Below, piece after piece: positions 31,046-40,138 of a stretch of 53,121 nucleotides of DNA (positions within the stretch are counted from its first letter, which is position 1; each line of letters starts with the position of its first letter). The notes under the pieces were generated by a model. The model was given only the letters and a program-made list of their open reading frames with translations, was not told the origin of the DNA and did no database searches. This DNA comes from Streptomyces alboflavus (GTDB lineage: Bacteria > Actinomycetota > Actinomycetes > Streptomycetales > Streptomycetaceae). The DNA is taken from assembly GCF_000716675.1 (NCBI RefSeq), contig NZ_JNXT01000058.1:1-53121 (forward strand), in the 5' to 3' direction. Both the position numbers and the translations under genes were made by a program.

Positions 31046-32254
31046 TCAGCGGACCGGCAGGGCGCTGTACGAGGCCGAGGGGCGCGGCAGCGGGGCGGGC
31101 AGCATGACGGGCGGGGCGTGGCCGCCGGAGCCGCCGCCGCTGTGGCCGTCGCCGGGGCCGTGGTCGCCGCCTCCGTTGTGCCCGTCGCCGTCTCCGTCGC
31201 CCTGGCCGCCGCCTTGGCCGTCGTCGCCCTTGCCGCCGCCCTTGTTGCCGTTGAGGACGCGCTCGCAGAACCGCTGGACGCGTTCGGCGCCGCGCGCTGC
31301 CTCTTCCAGGCGGCGGCGCTTGTCGCCCTGGAGCGCGCCGCTGCGGTAGTCGCGGCAGGCGGAGATCACGCGCTTGCGCCACTTCCTGGCGTCGCCGCGC
31401 TGCTCGCCCTCGCCCGCGCCGGGGCCGGGGCCCTTGTCCGGCTTCTCGGCTTCGTCCTTGTCGCCGTCGGTGCCCGCGGTCTGGCCGGGGGACTTGGTGT
31501 CCTCGGGCGGCGTGCTGGTCTCGGGGCGCCGGGACGGGTCGTCCTCGGGGGCGGAGCTGACGTCGTCGGGTACCTCGTCGGGCGGGTCGACGGCGTCGTC
31601 GGAGGGTGTGCTGAGCGGCTGCTCCGGCGTCTGCACCGGGGACGCGCTGGTCGCGGGCCCCTGCTCGCTCCGTGTGAACGGCGAGGGGATCACCCCGGTC
31701 CCGGCCGCGACGGCGACTCCGCCGGCCATGCAGGCGGCGAGCGCGGCGGCGACGCCGAGGCGGACGGGCCGCGCCCAGCGGGTGGGGCGGGGGGCGGTGC
31801 GGCCGATGCGGACGGCCTGGTCGGCCGGGTCGGTACGGCCGGTCCGGCCGGGGGGAGTGGCCAGGGCGGTGGGTGCGCCGGGGGCGCGGGTCTCGCCGAA
31901 CGTGCCGGGGTCGGCCGGGGCCACGGGGCTGATGTTGGTCGGGGCACCGCCGGGCGCGCCGGACGTACCGGGCCCACTGGGTGCACCCGCCCCAGCAACC
32001 CCACCAGCCCCCCGAGCAGCCCGGAACGCCGCCAGCGCCCCTGCCTCACCCGGCAGTTCGGCCTGCACGGCGGGGGTGGACGCGGGAGCGGCTTCGGCGG
32101 GGGTCGGCGGGGTGGGCGCGCGGAGGGCGATCAAGGCCTCGGTGAGGCGTTCCGCCTGTTCGCGCTCGTGATCGCCGATGCCGTCGAGCCGCTCGCCGCG
32201 GAGCAATCGCTCCGCCGCATCGCGGTCCAGCCACTGGTACTGCTCGTCGGCCAT
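31046..32254 (-). CDS. membrane protein coupled to ECF sigma factor
   Basis: The 402-residue protein has a short cytosolic N-terminal helical domain (QYQWLDRDAAERLLRGERLD), a long Ala/Pro/Gly linker, a single membrane helix at about residues 166-188 (LGVAAALAACMAGGVAVAAG) and an extracytoplasmic part. That part has an acidic Pro/Ser/Thr stretch, a helical segment with two Cys (VISACRDYRSG, RVQRFCERVL) and a Gly/Asp/His-rich tail. The ATG at 32254 shares one base with the sigma factor stop (TGATG), the usual arrangement of sigma and anti-sigma genes. I propose an anti-sigma or sensor role, although no classical zinc anti-sigma motif is present. Confidence 0.7.
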   Translation of the reverse strand: MADEQYQWLDRDAAERLLRGERLDGIGDHEREQAERLTEALIALRAPTPPTPAEAAPASTPAVQAELPGEAGALAAFRAARGAGGVAGAGAPSGPGTSGAPGGAPTNISPVAPADPGTFGETRAPGAPTALATPPGRTGRTDPADQAVRIGRTAPRPTRWARPVRLGVAAALAACMAGGVAVAAGTGVIPSPFTRSEQGPATSASPVQTPEQPLSTPSDDAVDPPDEVPDDVSSAPEDDPSRRPETSTPPEDTKSPGQTAGTDGDKDEAEKPDKGPGPGAGEGEQRGDARKWRKRVISACRDYRSGALQGDKRRRLEEAARGAERVQRFCERVLNGNKGGGKGDDGQGGGQGDGDGDGHNGGGDHGPGDGHSGGGSGGHAPPVMLPAPLPRPSASYSALPVR

Positions 32255-32925
32255 CACATGTCCTTCTGCGTCCGCGTACGCGAATGCGTCACACACGGGG
32301 ACGGTGGCACCGCACGTCCGTGCGGGTCAGGCTGCGGGGGTACGGCGCCGAGTCCGCGCCCCTGGGCGGGGTCGTCGGCGCCCATCAGCTCGGCGAGGCG
32401 CTTGAGGCCGCGGTGGGCGGCGGTGCGGACCGCGCCGGGCCGTTTGCCCAGCGTCTCGGCGGCGCTCTTGGCGTCGAGGCCGACCACGACCCGCAGCACG
32501 ACGGCCTCCGCCTGGTCCTGCGGGAGCTGGGCTATGAGGGCGAGCGCGGCGCCGGTGGAGAGGGACTCGATGGCCTCCCCCGCGGTGTCGGCCTCGCCGG
32601 GCTTGCCGGTCAGCTCCGTCTCGTCGCCGCCGATGGCGGGGCGGCGGCCGCGCATCCGGATGTGGTCGAGGGCGCGGTTGCGGGCGATGCGCGCGGCCCA
32701 GCCGCGGAAGCGGTCCGCGTCGCCGCTGAACCGGTCGAGGTCGCGGGCGATCTGGAGCCACGCCTCGGACGCGACGTCCTCCGCGTCGAGGTCGCCGACG
32801 AGCGTACGTACGTAGCCGAGCAGCCGCGGGTGCACGGAGCGGTACACAGTACGGAACGCGGTCTCGTCCCCGTTCTGTGCCGCAAGCACGGCGGCGGTCA
32901 GCTCGGCGTCGTCCTCCCCCTGCAC
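32254..32925 (-). CDS. ECF RNA polymerase sigma factor
   Basis: The 223-residue protein has sigma region 2 at about 25-95 (LLGYVRTLVGDLDAEDVASE, DRFRGWAARIARNRALDHIR) and region 4 at about 130-185 (LPQDQAEAVVLRVVVGLDAK, then SAAETLGKRPGAVRTAAHRG). The C-terminal 35 residues are a Pro-rich, likely disordered extension. The GTG at 32925 has GAGGGG six bases upstream. It would direct transcription of an envelope or stress regulon under control of the coupled membrane protein. Its own promoter should lie in 32926-33110. Confidence 0.92.
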   Translation of the reverse strand: MQGEDDAELTAAVLAAQNGDETAFRTVYRSVHPRLLGYVRTLVGDLDAEDVASEAWLQIARDLDRFSGDADRFRGWAARIARNRALDHIRMRGRRPAIGGDETELTGKPGEADTAGEAIESLSTGAALALIAQLPQDQAEAVVLRVVVGLDAKSAAETLGKRPGAVRTAAHRGLKRLAELMGADDPAQGRGLGAVPPQPDPHGRAVPPSPCVTHSRTRTQKDM

Positions 32926-33086
32926 TGCGTGCCCCTCTGCGCCTGGTCAGGCGCCGCTCTCACGGGTCTGTCTTCTCGCGGTCGTGCGCCGCTGCACCGC
33001 TCGCGGTGGGTCCGGTCGGCGGTCGCGTCGATGGGTCGCAACGCGGCGCGAACCTGCACGCTACGGCGTGAAACCGGTGCGCGTCC

Positions 33087-33101
33087 ATGTTTGTACAACA
33101 T
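33087..33101. promoter_or_regulatory. A/T-rich palindrome upstream of the sigma gene
   Basis: ATGTTTGTACAACAT has arms ATGTT/AACAT around a perfect TTGTACAA core, and is followed by gcaact. It is a conspicuous low-GC patch in the 328-base gap (32926-33253), about 160 bases upstream of the sigma start, and could be a repressor site or part of the sigma promoter. I could not fit consensus boxes with confidence. Confidence 0.4.
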
Positions 33102-33192
33102 GCAACTAGCGGGTGACGCATCGCGGTGTGACAGAAAACGCACCCGGGACGCAGAAGGGAGTACGGACCGCCACGCGGTTCGTGGCGTGTGA

Positions 33193-33232
33193 CGGCCGGG
33201 GCCTCTCCTGTGGGGGGTGGCGGCCCCGGCCG
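33193..33232 (-). terminator. hairpin after the lipoprotein gene
   Basis: An 11-bp stem (CGGCCGGGGCC with GGCCCCGGCCG) and an 18-base loop begin about 20 bases beyond the lipoprotein stop codon. Confidence 0.7.
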
Positions 33233-33253
33233 CTCACTCGCCGACAGCGCGGC

Positions 33254-34138
33254 TCAGACCTCGAAGAGGTCGGCCCCCGCGGGGCCCCCGAACTCGCTCG
33301 CGTCGACGACCTCGGCCGCGGGCGGCGTCGCCACCTCGAACGGCTCGTTGTAGTCGGACAGCCTCAGGACCCGGCGCTCGCCGTTCTTCTCGGATTCGTA
33401 GGCCGTGATGCGGTGGCGGCCCTCGGCCGCGACGTACAGGGCGTTCGCGTCGCCGCGCTCCACGTCGACGACCGGGATGACGTGCCGGCCGTGGCGGAAC
33501 GTCGGCTCCTCGGCCCGGACGGTTCCGTTCAGGTTCTCGCCGAGCCCGTCCATCGCCCGCGACAGACCGCCCAGGTCGCACATTCCCTTGCCGAAGGCGG
33601 CGTTGTCCTTCGGCATCCGCAGGTACTTGCCGCGGACCAGCGCGACCCGCTGCCTGATGCCCGCGGCGACGCCCGGGTCCTCCGCCTCGGCCTCGGCGAG
33701 CAGGCCGTCGAGGGAGGACTCGCTGAACCGTATGTGCGTGGCGCCGCCCTTGACCACGAGCAGCTCGCCGCGCTGCCCCTGGCCGCCGTCGAACGTGCCC
33801 GTGCAGTTGTCGTGCCGGTCCAGGCGCAGCGAGACCTCGATGCGCTGGGCCGTGCCCGCGGTCGCCGAGCCCTTGGTGATCGCGGCGTTCAGGCGCAGCG
33901 ACCGTGCCGACTTGAGCAGCCGCATGCCCTCCGTCGCGAGCTCCGTGCCGCGCGCCTGGTCCGGCGGCAGCTGCTGCTTAAAGGTCCCGTTCAGCCGCAC
34001 CGGCTTGTCGTCGGTGCCGCAGGCCGTCAGCGTGGCCGCCGTCGCGGCGGCCACGAGCACGGCGGCCACACCCCGGGACCGGCTCCGGCGCCCGCCGCCC
34101 CGCGTCCCGTGCCCCGCCCTCAGCCCCACAGTGCCCAC
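33254..34138 (-). CDS. lipoprotein, possibly LppX/LprG-like
   Basis: The 294-residue protein has a signal peptide (SRGVAAVLVAAATAATLTAC) with lipobox LTAC and the lipidated Cys at about residue 40. The mature part contains ELATEGMRLLKSARSLRLNA and repeated beta-strand segments (VSLRLDRHDNCTGTFDGG, LLVVKGGATHIRFSE), followed by a short helical region. This order resembles the LppX_LprAFG fold of actinobacterial lipid-carrier lipoproteins, but the match is by eye only. The GTG at 34138 is weakly supported; another GTG follows three codons later. Confidence 0.75.
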   Translation of the reverse strand: MGTVGLRAGHGTRGGGRRSRSRGVAAVLVAAATAATLTACGTDDKPVRLNGTFKQQLPPDQARGTELATEGMRLLKSARSLRLNAAITKGSATAGTAQRIEVSLRLDRHDNCTGTFDGGQGQRGELLVVKGGATHIRFSESSLDGLLAEAEAEDPGVAAGIRQRVALVRGKYLRMPKDNAAFGKGMCDLGGLSRAMDGLGENLNGTVRAEEPTFRHGRHVIPVVDVERGDANALYVAAEGRHRITAYESEKNGERRVLRLSDYNEPFEVATPPAAEVVDASEFGGPAGADLFEV

Positions 34139-34383
34139 CCGCCCCGCCGACCTTCCCGTTCCCGAACCCGCACCGGCGCTCGCGTGTTCGCGTACGCCTT
34201 CTCACGCTTTTCTCATGCAACTCGTCCCATGAACCCTGCGTGGCCGTCCGCCCGGTTGTCACACCAGCGCGATGAGGGAAAGGTCACGCGACATTTCGCC
34301 CCGCCCTGTACAACCCTTCCGTTCTCCGGGCAGTCGTATGAACTCGCTGATTCACCAGGAGCTCACCAGAGGGGTTGGGGCAT

Positions 34384-35823
34384 TTGAGCCTGCGAAAGGC
34401 GCACCGCGGGGCGTGGCTGGCCGTCGGGGCGGTCGTGCTCGGCGGCACCGGAGTCATGGCGGGCACGGGAGCGGCGGCGTACGCGGCCGACGCGACGCCC
34501 GCCGCGCCCACGGCCGACTTCGACCGCGACGGCACCGCGGACCTCGTCGTGGCCACGCCGCGCGCGTCCGGTGCGAAGGGGTCGGTGACCGTCGTGCCGG
34601 GCGGCACGGGCGGTCCGGCGGCGGGGAAGAAGAAGACGCTCACGCAGTCCAGCACGGGCGTGCCGGGCGTGAGCGAGTCCGGCGACGAGTGGGGCGCGGC
34701 CACGGCCTGGGGTGACATCGACGGCGACGGCAACGCGGACCTCGTGATCGGTGCGCCGGGCGAGGACGACACGTCGGGCCACAAGGACCGCGGCGCCGTG
34801 ACGATGCTGTTCGGCCCGAAGTTCACGTCCGGCACGGACATGCAGCTGTCCGAGGACTTCGCCTACGGCGGCGCCCGGTTCGGCTCGGCGGTCGCCGTCG
34901 GCGACTTCGACGCCGACGGCAAGGCGGACGTGTTCGCCGCGGCCACGGGCACGGGCGGCAGCTGGTCGGCGCGGTTCGCGGCGGGCCGCGAGACGGCGGG
35001 CACCGTCACGTCCGGCGACCGGGCCATCGCGTACGCGGACGCCGCTTCCGGCGACTTCAACGGCGACAAGTACGCCGACGTGGCGCTCACCTACCGCGAC
35101 GCGGCCGGGAAGGGGAAGGTCGTCTGGTTCAAGGGCACCCGCTCCGGCCTGAGCCGCGTGAGCACGCTGACGGCCAAGGGCGGCCGCTCGGTCGCGGCGG
35201 GCGACGTGACCGGTGACGGCCGCGACGACCTGGTCATCGGCCAGCCGTACACCTCGGAGTCCGGCGCGCACGCGGGCGGCCAGGTGACGGTGGTGCCGGG
35301 GACGTCGTCGGGCCTGTCCTCGGCCGGGGCGACCACGGTCCACCAGGCGAGCCCCGGCGTGGTCGGCGCGGCCGAGGCGGGCGACGCGCTCGGCTGGTCG
35401 GTGGCGGTGGGCGACGTCGACAAGGACGGGCACGCGGACGTGCTCGCGGGCGCCCCCGGCGAGGACATCACGCGCGCGGACAAGCCCCGTACGGACGCCG
35501 GAACGTCACTGCTCTTCAAGGGCACCGCCTCCGGCCTGACCGGCACGGGCGCGCTCGCCGTCAGCCAGGACGAGCCCGACGTGCCCGGCTCCACCGAGTC
35601 CGGCGACCGGCTCGGCTCGGCCGTCTCGCTGGCCGACTTCGACGGCGACGGCCGCGCGGACCTCGCGATCGGCGCGGACGGCGAGGACGAAGGCACCGGT
35701 ACGGTCCTGCAGTTGGACACCGACGCCTCGGGGGCGCCCGTGCTCAGGAGCGGGGTCTACTACGGGCGGACACAGCTCGCCGCGCCTGCGCGGGCGCACC
35801 TGGGCGAGTCCCTGACGCCCTGA
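34384..35823 (+). CDS. secreted FG-GAP (integrin-like) repeat protein
   Basis: The 479-residue exported protein has a signal peptide (AWLAVGAVVLGGTGVMAG, cleavage after AYA near residue 38). Seven beta-propeller blades follow, each with a calcium-binding D-x-D-x-D-G type loop: DFDRDGTADLV, DIDGDGNADLV, DFDADGKADVF, DFNGDKYADVA, DVTGDGRDDLV, DVDKDGHADVL and DFDGDGRADLA. A seven-blade propeller is therefore complete. The start is TTG: 34384 has AGAGGGG at a good distance, whereas 34375 lies too close to it. It may bind wall polymers or proteins outside the cell; no catalytic domain is present. Confidence 0.88.
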   Translation: MSLRKAHRGAWLAVGAVVLGGTGVMAGTGAAAYAADATPAAPTADFDRDGTADLVVATPRASGAKGSVTVVPGGTGGPAAGKKKTLTQSSTGVPGVSESGDEWGAATAWGDIDGDGNADLVIGAPGEDDTSGHKDRGAVTMLFGPKFTSGTDMQLSEDFAYGGARFGSAVAVGDFDADGKADVFAAATGTGGSWSARFAAGRETAGTVTSGDRAIAYADAASGDFNGDKYADVALTYRDAAGKGKVVWFKGTRSGLSRVSTLTAKGGRSVAAGDVTGDGRDDLVIGQPYTSESGAHAGGQVTVVPGTSSGLSSAGATTVHQASPGVVGAAEAGDALGWSVAVGDVDKDGHADVLAGAPGEDITRADKPRTDAGTSLLFKGTASGLTGTGALAVSQDEPDVPGSTESGDRLGSAVSLADFDGDGRADLAIGADGEDEGTGTVLQLDTDASGAPVLRSGVYYGRTQLAAPARAHLGESLTP

Positions 35824-35862
35824 CGCCCTGACGCCCCGGCCCTCCGGCGGCTGAGCGATCAC

Positions 35863-35919
35863 GGAGCGGGCGGTGCCGACGCGGCCCCGGAAGGCCGGGG
35901 CCGGGGCGCCGCCCGCTCC
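35863..35919. terminator. branched hairpin between converging genes
   Basis: GGAGCGGGCGG (35863-35873) pairs with CCGCCCGCTCC (35909-35919), enclosing a second hairpin GGCCCCGG-AAGG-CCGGGGCC (35883-35902). It lies between the FG-GAP gene (+) and the next minus-strand gene. Just before it, ctgacgcc is repeated three times across the FG-GAP stop. Confidence 0.75.
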
Positions 35920-35998
35920 AGCGCGTCGTAGGCCCGGTGACCCCGTGCGCGGTGTCGGCGGCTGATCCGCACGCGCAACCGGTACGTGGCGGCAGGCC

Positions 35999-36688
35999 CT
36001 AGTCCGCCCCCGCCCCCGACCTCCGCGACCGCGACACCACCGCCCGAAGGACCCGCCGCCCCTCGGTCGACACGTCGAGCACCTGGCGCAGCCCGCCGCC
36101 GGTGCCCGCGCGGCCGCCGAGCAGTTCGAGGACGCGTACCTGGCGCCGGAGTTCGGCGGCGACGAGCGGTGACACGCCGTCGCTCCCCGCGTCCAGGAGC
36201 CGGTGGATCTGCAGGGCGGCGGCCGAGCAGCCGTCGGCCCAGGTCCGCAGGGAGTCGGCCGAGCGGGCGGCGGGGACGGCGTCGAGCATGCGCCGGGCGA
36301 GGGCGGTGGCGTCGGAGTCCGCGCCGGACCCACGGGACCCACCGGACCCACCAGAACCGGCAGTCTCACCGGCATCGGCAGCCCCACCGGACCCATCAGC
36401 CCCAAGCGCCCCCCGCACCTCCCCCAACGCCCCTTCCCACGCCGTGCCGTCGGCGATGCTCACCCACAGGGGGCGCAGGACCTGGTCGTCGTCGCCGAGC
36501 AGGGGCAGGCAGCGGTCGAGGCAGCCGAGGCCGCTGGCGGCCAGGGCGGTCTCGTCGGCCAGGGCGATGAGGTCGACCAGGTTCGGCTGGCCGGTATCCG
36601 ACGGTCCGGCGGCGCGGAGCGCGCTATCCGGCCATGCGTCGTCCTCCCGCGCCTGCGGGTCGGAACTGGGCAAAGGGCTCGTACTCAT
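35999..36688 (-). CDS. unknown cytosolic protein
   Basis: The 229-residue protein starts at ATG 36688 (MSTSPLPSSDPQAREDDA). It is mainly helical, with NLVDLIALADETALAASGLG and LRRQVRVLELLGGRAGTGG, split by a Gly/Ser/Ala-rich insert (GSGGSGGSRGSG). I know no family for it. AGGAG is present but 12 bases from the start codon, which leaves the start in doubt. Confidence 0.6.
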   Translation of the reverse strand: MSTSPLPSSDPQAREDDAWPDSALRAAGPSDTGQPNLVDLIALADETALAASGLGCLDRCLPLLGDDDQVLRPLWVSIADGTAWEGALGEVRGALGADGSGGAADAGETAGSGGSGGSRGSGADSDATALARRMLDAVPAARSADSLRTWADGCSAAALQIHRLLDAGSDGVSPLVAAELRRQVRVLELLGGRAGTGGGLRQVLDVSTEGRRVLRAVVSRSRRSGAGAD

Positions 36689-36804
36689 GACGTACGCCGT
36701 CTCCTGTCGCGGACTGGGCACCTCCGCATGCCCCACTTGCCCTTACTGCGTACGGAGGCTCAGTAACGTCACAGCGGCCGGAATTCGACGCTGCGCGCGA
36801 CAGG

Positions 36805-37308
36805 CTACTGCGGGAACACCCCGAGCCGGTCGAGAAACCGGAAGAACAGTTCTTCCGCGGACGGTTCGGGGTCCGCGGTGAGGACGTCGAGGAGCGCGGC
36901 GGGCCGGGCGGTGCGGCCCGACTCGGCGGCCCAGGCGACGGCGCGCTCGGCGGCGTCGCGCGGCTCCAGGAAGTAGTCCTCGACGGTCAGTTCGTCCTCG
37001 CCGAGGTAGGAGGCCATCGCCTCGCGGGCCAGACACGTCGTCCACGCGCCGCTCTCCGGCGCCGCCGCCTCGACGACCACGCAGTCGCTGTCCAGGACGT
37101 ACCCGAAGAGCGCGGGCGCCTCCGTCTCCCGGGCGAGCGCGTTCATGTTGCCGACGTCCACCGAACCGTCGCCCGGGCACTCCCAGACCTGCCAGCCGTC
37201 GGGCCGCTCCTCGAGGAGCGTGAGCCGGTCGCGTACGCCCGCCACCGCGGCGAACTCCCCGAGCGGCCGCGCGCTCCTGCCCACGACGTAGTACCCCCAG
37301 TAGCCCAT
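36805..37308 (-). CDS. unknown conserved-looking protein
   Basis: The 167-residue protein starts at ATG 37308 (MGYWGYYVVGRSARPLGEFA), preceded by GGAG directly and GGGGG further upstream. It is acidic, with a clear mixed alpha/beta pattern (GVRDRLTLLEERPDGWQVWE, ALFGYVLDSDCVVVEAAAPE). The MGYWGYYVV start is typical of small uncharacterised Streptomyces proteins, and I cannot give a function. It lies in the same direction as its neighbours but with gaps of more than 100 bases. Confidence 0.7.
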   Translation of the reverse strand: MGYWGYYVVGRSARPLGEFAAVAGVRDRLTLLEERPDGWQVWECPGDGSVDVGNMNALARETEAPALFGYVLDSDCVVVEAAAPESGAWTTCLAREAMASYLGEDELTVEDYFLEPRDAAERAVAWAAESGRTARPAALLDVLTADPEPSAEELFFRFLDRLGVFPQ

Positions 37309-37507
37309 CTCCGTGCCCCCGTTGTGCTCGAACCGCTGTTTCCGGCTTCTGGCCGAATACACCACAGGGCGCGTGCGTGCGCCACCGAAAGCACGGATCA
37401 CGCACAGCACGCGCGGATGATCCACGCGTTCGGCCACGGACGATCCACACGCCGGGGCACGGCGCCGCCCCATCGGGCAGTCCCTGGCCCCGGGCCCCGG
37501 GCCCCGA

Positions 37508-38242
37508 TCAGTCCCGGGGTCCCCATCCCGAGCGCGCCAGCGCGTCCTGCATCGCGGTGAGACGGCGTACGAAGAGCATCGCAACGATCGCGGCGGCGAT
37601 GTTGATGAGGTCGGAGGCCATCAGGGAGACGACGGCCTGCTTGACCTTCTCGGGCTCTTCGGCGGCCCGGTACTGGCGTGAGGCGATCTGCCCGAAGATG
37701 CCGGTCGTGAGCCACAGCGTCCACCAGGCGTTGAGGAGCGTGCGCCGCCTGGCCTCCTGGCCAGCGCCCGGCAGCCAGCGGCTGCCGGAGCTCGCGTCCC
37801 AGATGTCGACGGCGATCCGGCGCGGGATCCACAGGTTCGCGATCGGCACGAACCAGCCGCCGATCGCCCAGCCCCGGGTCTTCCTGTGCCCGTCGGGCGC
37901 GAACACGTCGGCGTTCGCGCGCACCCGGTGGAACCAGCACAGGAAGAGGACGACGGCACCGAGCATGGCCGCGCCCTGGAGGATCCCGGAGACGCCGTAG
38001 AGCGTGTCGGCCCGGTCGAGGCGGTCCTCGGTGACGGCGCCGTAGTCCCCGTCGATCACATCGCTCACGACGCCGAAGACCCCGCCGCCCGCCCACAGCG
38101 AGAAGAGGTCGGCGGCGATGCCCGCCCCGAGCACCGCGACCGTGGCGTTCGCGAGGCCCACGGGCGACTTCAGCCAGGCACCGGGCCCGGGGGCGGACGG
38201 GGGCGGCGGTGCCGAGGGCATGAGCGGTGGTGTGTACGACAT
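37508..38242 (-). CDS. DUF4328 integral membrane protein
   Basis: The 244-residue protein has a Pro-rich N-terminus (MSYTPPLMPSAPPPPSAPGP) and then about five membrane helices. The central signature LCWFHRVRANADVF followed by RGWAIGGWFVPIANLWIPRR is the hallmark of DUF4328. These proteins are widespread in Streptomyces with no known role. ATG 38242 is used because the frame upstream has no homology-like character. Confidence 0.85.
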   Translation of the reverse strand: MSYTPPLMPSAPPPPSAPGPGAWLKSPVGLANATVAVLGAGIAADLFSLWAGGGVFGVVSDVIDGDYGAVTEDRLDRADTLYGVSGILQGAAMLGAVVLFLCWFHRVRANADVFAPDGHRKTRGWAIGGWFVPIANLWIPRRIAVDIWDASSGSRWLPGAGQEARRRTLLNAWWTLWLTTGIFGQIASRQYRAAEEPEKVKQAVVSLMASDLINIAAAIVAMLFVRRLTAMQDALARSGWGPRD

Positions 38243-38470
38243 GACGGAGCGGTCCCCCACGGGTCGAGACGGAATGAGCGCGTCGCGTGCGCGCGACGGC
38301 GCGAGGCCGCCGCCCACACCCCTCCCCAGGCGTCGGCGCGGCACGACCGGCGCAATGTACGCGTCAACGACAGGGGTGTCCACCCGGGGATCATCAGGGA
38401 CTTGGCGGACATTCACGAGCAAAAGCGCGGGCTCGGGGCAGGGGCACAGCGCACGGGCTCAGGGCACGAC

Positions 38471-40138
38471 TCAGCGCGCGGGCTTCGCGGCCCCCGCAGG
38501 CCTCGCGGGCTTCGCAGTCCTCTCTACGTCTCCCGCGAGCCGCACGAACGCGGCCCACGGCCGCGTCGGCCCCCGCTCGTCCCACAGCTTCTGCGCCGTC
38601 GCCCGCAGCGGCATCCGGACCCCGCGCGCCACCTGCTCCTGCGTCTGCGCTCCGGCGAGGTCGCACCAGACGGCGAAGGTGCCGCCGAGGATCTGCCGGT
38701 CGTAGGACGCGGGGACGGGCCGGGTGCCGCGCACGACGAGGGGGGTCCACTGTTCGTAGATGCGCTGCCCGGTGGGGTACTGGAAGTCGTTGGGCTCACC
38801 GAGGACGTAGTAGAGGTACTCGTCGTTGTAGTTGAGGACGTCGCGGCCCTCGCGCAGGTACTCGACGGGCTCGCGGGCGCCGATCTCCTTGCCGGTCCAG
38901 TACGCGACCTCGACCCGGTCGTCGGCCTTGGTGACGCCGCCGCGGAAGAACCCGTCGTTCCAGGCCCGCACCGCGCGGCCAGGGCCGACCGCCTTCGCCC
39001 GGTCGTTCAGCCACGCCGTCGCCAGGTCCTGGACGCGGGCGTCCGGGCCGAGCCGGTCGCGCGCGGCGGCGGCGAGCCGCGGGTAGGACGCCTCGGGGTC
39101 GCTGCGGGTCAGCGCCTGGTACTCGTCGGCGCCGAGGTGCCAGCGGGCGCCGGGGAACAGCTCGTCGTACTCGCGAAGCAGGTCGTCGACGATCTCGGCG
39201 GCCTTGGGCTTCGCTATGTCGACGGCGCCCCGCGTGGCCACGCCGCGGCTGTCGCGCAGTTGCAGGTCGGGGTGGGCGGCGATGACCGCGCCGAGGTGTC
39301 CCGGCGAGTCGATCTCCGGTACGACGGTGATGTGCCGCTCGGCGGCGAGGTCGACGATGCGGCGGACCTGCGCCTTGCTGAGGTGGTCGGCGGAGACGAC
39401 CTCGGGGTGCGAGTCGGAGGCGATGCGGAAGGCCTGGTCGTCGGAGAAGTGCAGGCCCAGCTCGTTGTACTTGAGGTCGCCGAGCTCCCGGATCCGGTCC
39501 TCGATCCACTCGGCGGAGAAGTGCTTGCGGGCGATGTCGACCATGAAGCCCCGGCGCGGCTTGGCGGGCCGGTCCCGCACGACGCCCTCCGGCGCGGTGC
39601 GGCCGCCCGCGACCTCCTGCTTGAGGGTGCGGGTGCCGTAGAAGACCCCGGCCGCGGCGGGCGCGGCTATGCGCACGGTGCGGTCCTTGACGGTGAGGGT
39701 GTACGACTCGGCGCCACCGCCGTCCCGCCCCTGCTCCTCGGAGAGGTCGAGGCGCACGTCGCCCGCGCGCGGCTTCGCCTCGCCCGCGTACCGCAGCCGC
39801 AGCTCCCCGGCGATGAGGCGCGCCTCGTCCGCGAGGGCCCGGTCCCCGACGACGACCCGGCCGCCGTCACCCGGCCGCCAGCCGGGGCCGCGGGCGGGGG
39901 TGTGCTCGCGGACGGCGGGGACGGTGGCGGGCGCCTCGGAGAGGGCGTACGACTTCGTGGGCGCGGGCGAGCGCGGGGCGGGCTCCGAGGCCGTCGCCGT
40001 CGCCGTCCCCGACGTGCGGCCCCCGTCACCGGAGCCACCGCTACTGCCGCCGGACCCGTCGGGCCAGAACCCGACCGCGAGAGCCACCGCCCCCGCCGCG
40101 ACGATCCCCGTCCCGACGGCGAGCCGCCCCCGGATCAC
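38471..40138 (-). CDS. exported GH20 beta-N-acetylhexosaminidase
   Basis: The 555-residue protein has an N-terminal membrane or signal segment (LAVGTGIVAAGAVALAVGFW), a Ser/Thr/Gly/Pro linker, a GH20b-type N-domain (about 85-195) and the catalytic barrel from RRGFMVDIARKHFSAEWI onward. The catalytic Asp338-Glu339 pair is in HLGADEYQALT. It removes terminal GlcNAc or GalNAc residues by substrate-assisted catalysis, acting on chitin fragments or wall glycans. The GTG start at 40138 overlaps the end of a 54-codon frame in GTGA. Confidence 0.92.
   Translation of the reverse strand: MIRGRLAVGTGIVAAGAVALAVGFWPDGSGGSSGGSGDGGRTSGTATATASEPAPRSPAPTKSYALSEAPATVPAVREHTPARGPGWRPGDGGRVVVGDRALADEARLIAGELRLRYAGEAKPRAGDVRLDLSEEQGRDGGGAESYTLTVKDRTVRIAAPAAAGVFYGTRTLKQEVAGGRTAPEGVVRDRPAKPRRGFMVDIARKHFSAEWIEDRIRELGDLKYNELGLHFSDDQAFRIASDSHPEVVSADHLSKAQVRRIVDLAAERHITVVPEIDSPGHLGAVIAAHPDLQLRDSRGVATRGAVDIAKPKAAEIVDDLLREYDELFPGARWHLGADEYQALTRSDPEASYPRLAAAARDRLGPDARVQDLATAWLNDRAKAVGPGRAVRAWNDGFFRGGVTKADDRVEVAYWTGKEIGAREPVEYLREGRDVLNYNDEYLYYVLGEPNDFQYPTGQRIYEQWTPLVVRGTRPVPASYDRQILGGTFAVWCDLAGAQTQEQVARGVRMPLRATAQKLWDERGPTRPWAAFVRLAGDVERTAKPARPAGAAKPAR

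Noticed and set aside
33087..33101. Interpretation of the palindrome as a complete sigma promoter
   Set aside because: Boxes with acceptable spacing to the sigma gene could not be placed, so it is kept only as a candidate protein site.
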